DNA from: an uncultured Candidatus Saccharibacteria bacterium
Lineage (GTDB): Bacteria > Patescibacteriota > Saccharimonadia > Saccharimonadales > Saccharimonadaceae
Assembly: GCA_947095985.1 (NCBI GenBank)
Contig: CAMUPZ010000037.1
Coordinates: forward strand, 1-5,317
DNA length: 5,317 nt
Reading direction: 5' to 3'
The position numbers were made by a program, and so were the translations under genes. Positions 5,263-5,317 of this stretch are shown here, one piece after another (position 1 is the first letter of the stretch; every line of letters starts with the position of its first letter). The notes under the pieces were generated by a model. It worked only from the letters and a program-made list of their open reading frames with translations, did no database searches and had not been told where the DNA came from.

Positions 5263-5317
5263 TGGAGGCACGTACGAGAGTCGAACTCGTCTAAAAGGTT
5301 TTGCAGACCTCTGCGTA
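5263..5317 (-). tRNA. tRNA-Cys(GCA), partial (5' end outside the window)
   Basis: The 3' 55 nt are visible. The anticodon stem GAGGT/ACCTT encloses CTGCAAA with anticodon GCA (5304-5302), followed by the variable loop TTAG and the T-arm ACGAG-TTCGACT-CTCGT. The 3' acceptor strand is ACGTGCC, with discriminator T (the U73 typical of tRNA-Cys) and encoded CCA (5265-5263). The D-arm start and 5' acceptor strand, expected to read GGCACGT, lie about 20 nt beyond the right edge. Confidence 0.95.

Noticed and set aside
1..5317. CRISPR arrays, insertion sequences, phage genes or toxin-antitoxin pairs
   Set aside because: No regularly spaced repeats, transposase, integrase or recognisable defence gene is present; apart from the two unknown proteins the genes are housekeeping types.

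Overview
The window looks like chromosomal DNA of a small-genome bacterium. My best guess is a Saccharibacteria (TM7)-type member of the Candidate Phyla Radiation/Patescibacteria (moderate confidence, from protein style and gene packing, not from a marker gene). Genes are tightly packed, both tRNAs carry an encoded CCA end, and TGA is used as an ordinary stop (end of the 366-residue membrane protein), which argues against the UGA-recoded Gracilibacteria/Absconditabacteria. No stretch over 300 bp lacks a gene, and I see no mobile element, CRISPR array or rRNA.

Left part, minus strand (read right to left). tRNA-Leu(UAA) at 3859-3774 is followed by lemA (3732-3163), which ends at a strong intrinsic terminator (3147-3116). 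The terminator's T-run merges into an extended -10 promoter placed so that transcription would begin on the A of the htpX start codon. htpX (3100-2225), an uncharacterised polytopic membrane protein with a very basic N-terminal tail (2222-1122) and ligA (from GTG at 1150, running off the left edge) form a head-to-tail operon with a 2-nt gap and a 29-nt overlap. LemA and HtpX are a membrane-associated pair often found together in bacteria. HtpX is a membrane zinc protease of envelope quality control, and LigA is the essential NAD-dependent DNA ligase.

Right part, plus strand. A divergent promoter region (about 3895-3918), in which the -10 elements of the two strands overlap, drives an RBBP9/YdeN-type serine hydrolase (3919-4506), also apparently leaderless. 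It is followed 10 nt later by a 241-residue cytosolic-looking protein that I do not recognise (4517-5242). A tRNA-Cys(GCA) on the minus strand enters from the right edge, and its terminator sits in the short gap and uses the last codons of the unknown gene as its T-run.

The most notable points are regulatory. Both operon heads show the same TATAAT/TATACT - 6 nt - ATG leaderless layout without a Shine-Dalgarno. Two internal genes (ligA and the 241-residue gene) have clear Shine-Dalgarno sequences. Two terminators have stems that are complete only on the minus-strand transcript because they rely on G-U pairs. Two proteins, the 366-residue membrane protein and the 241-residue protein, have no function I can assign.
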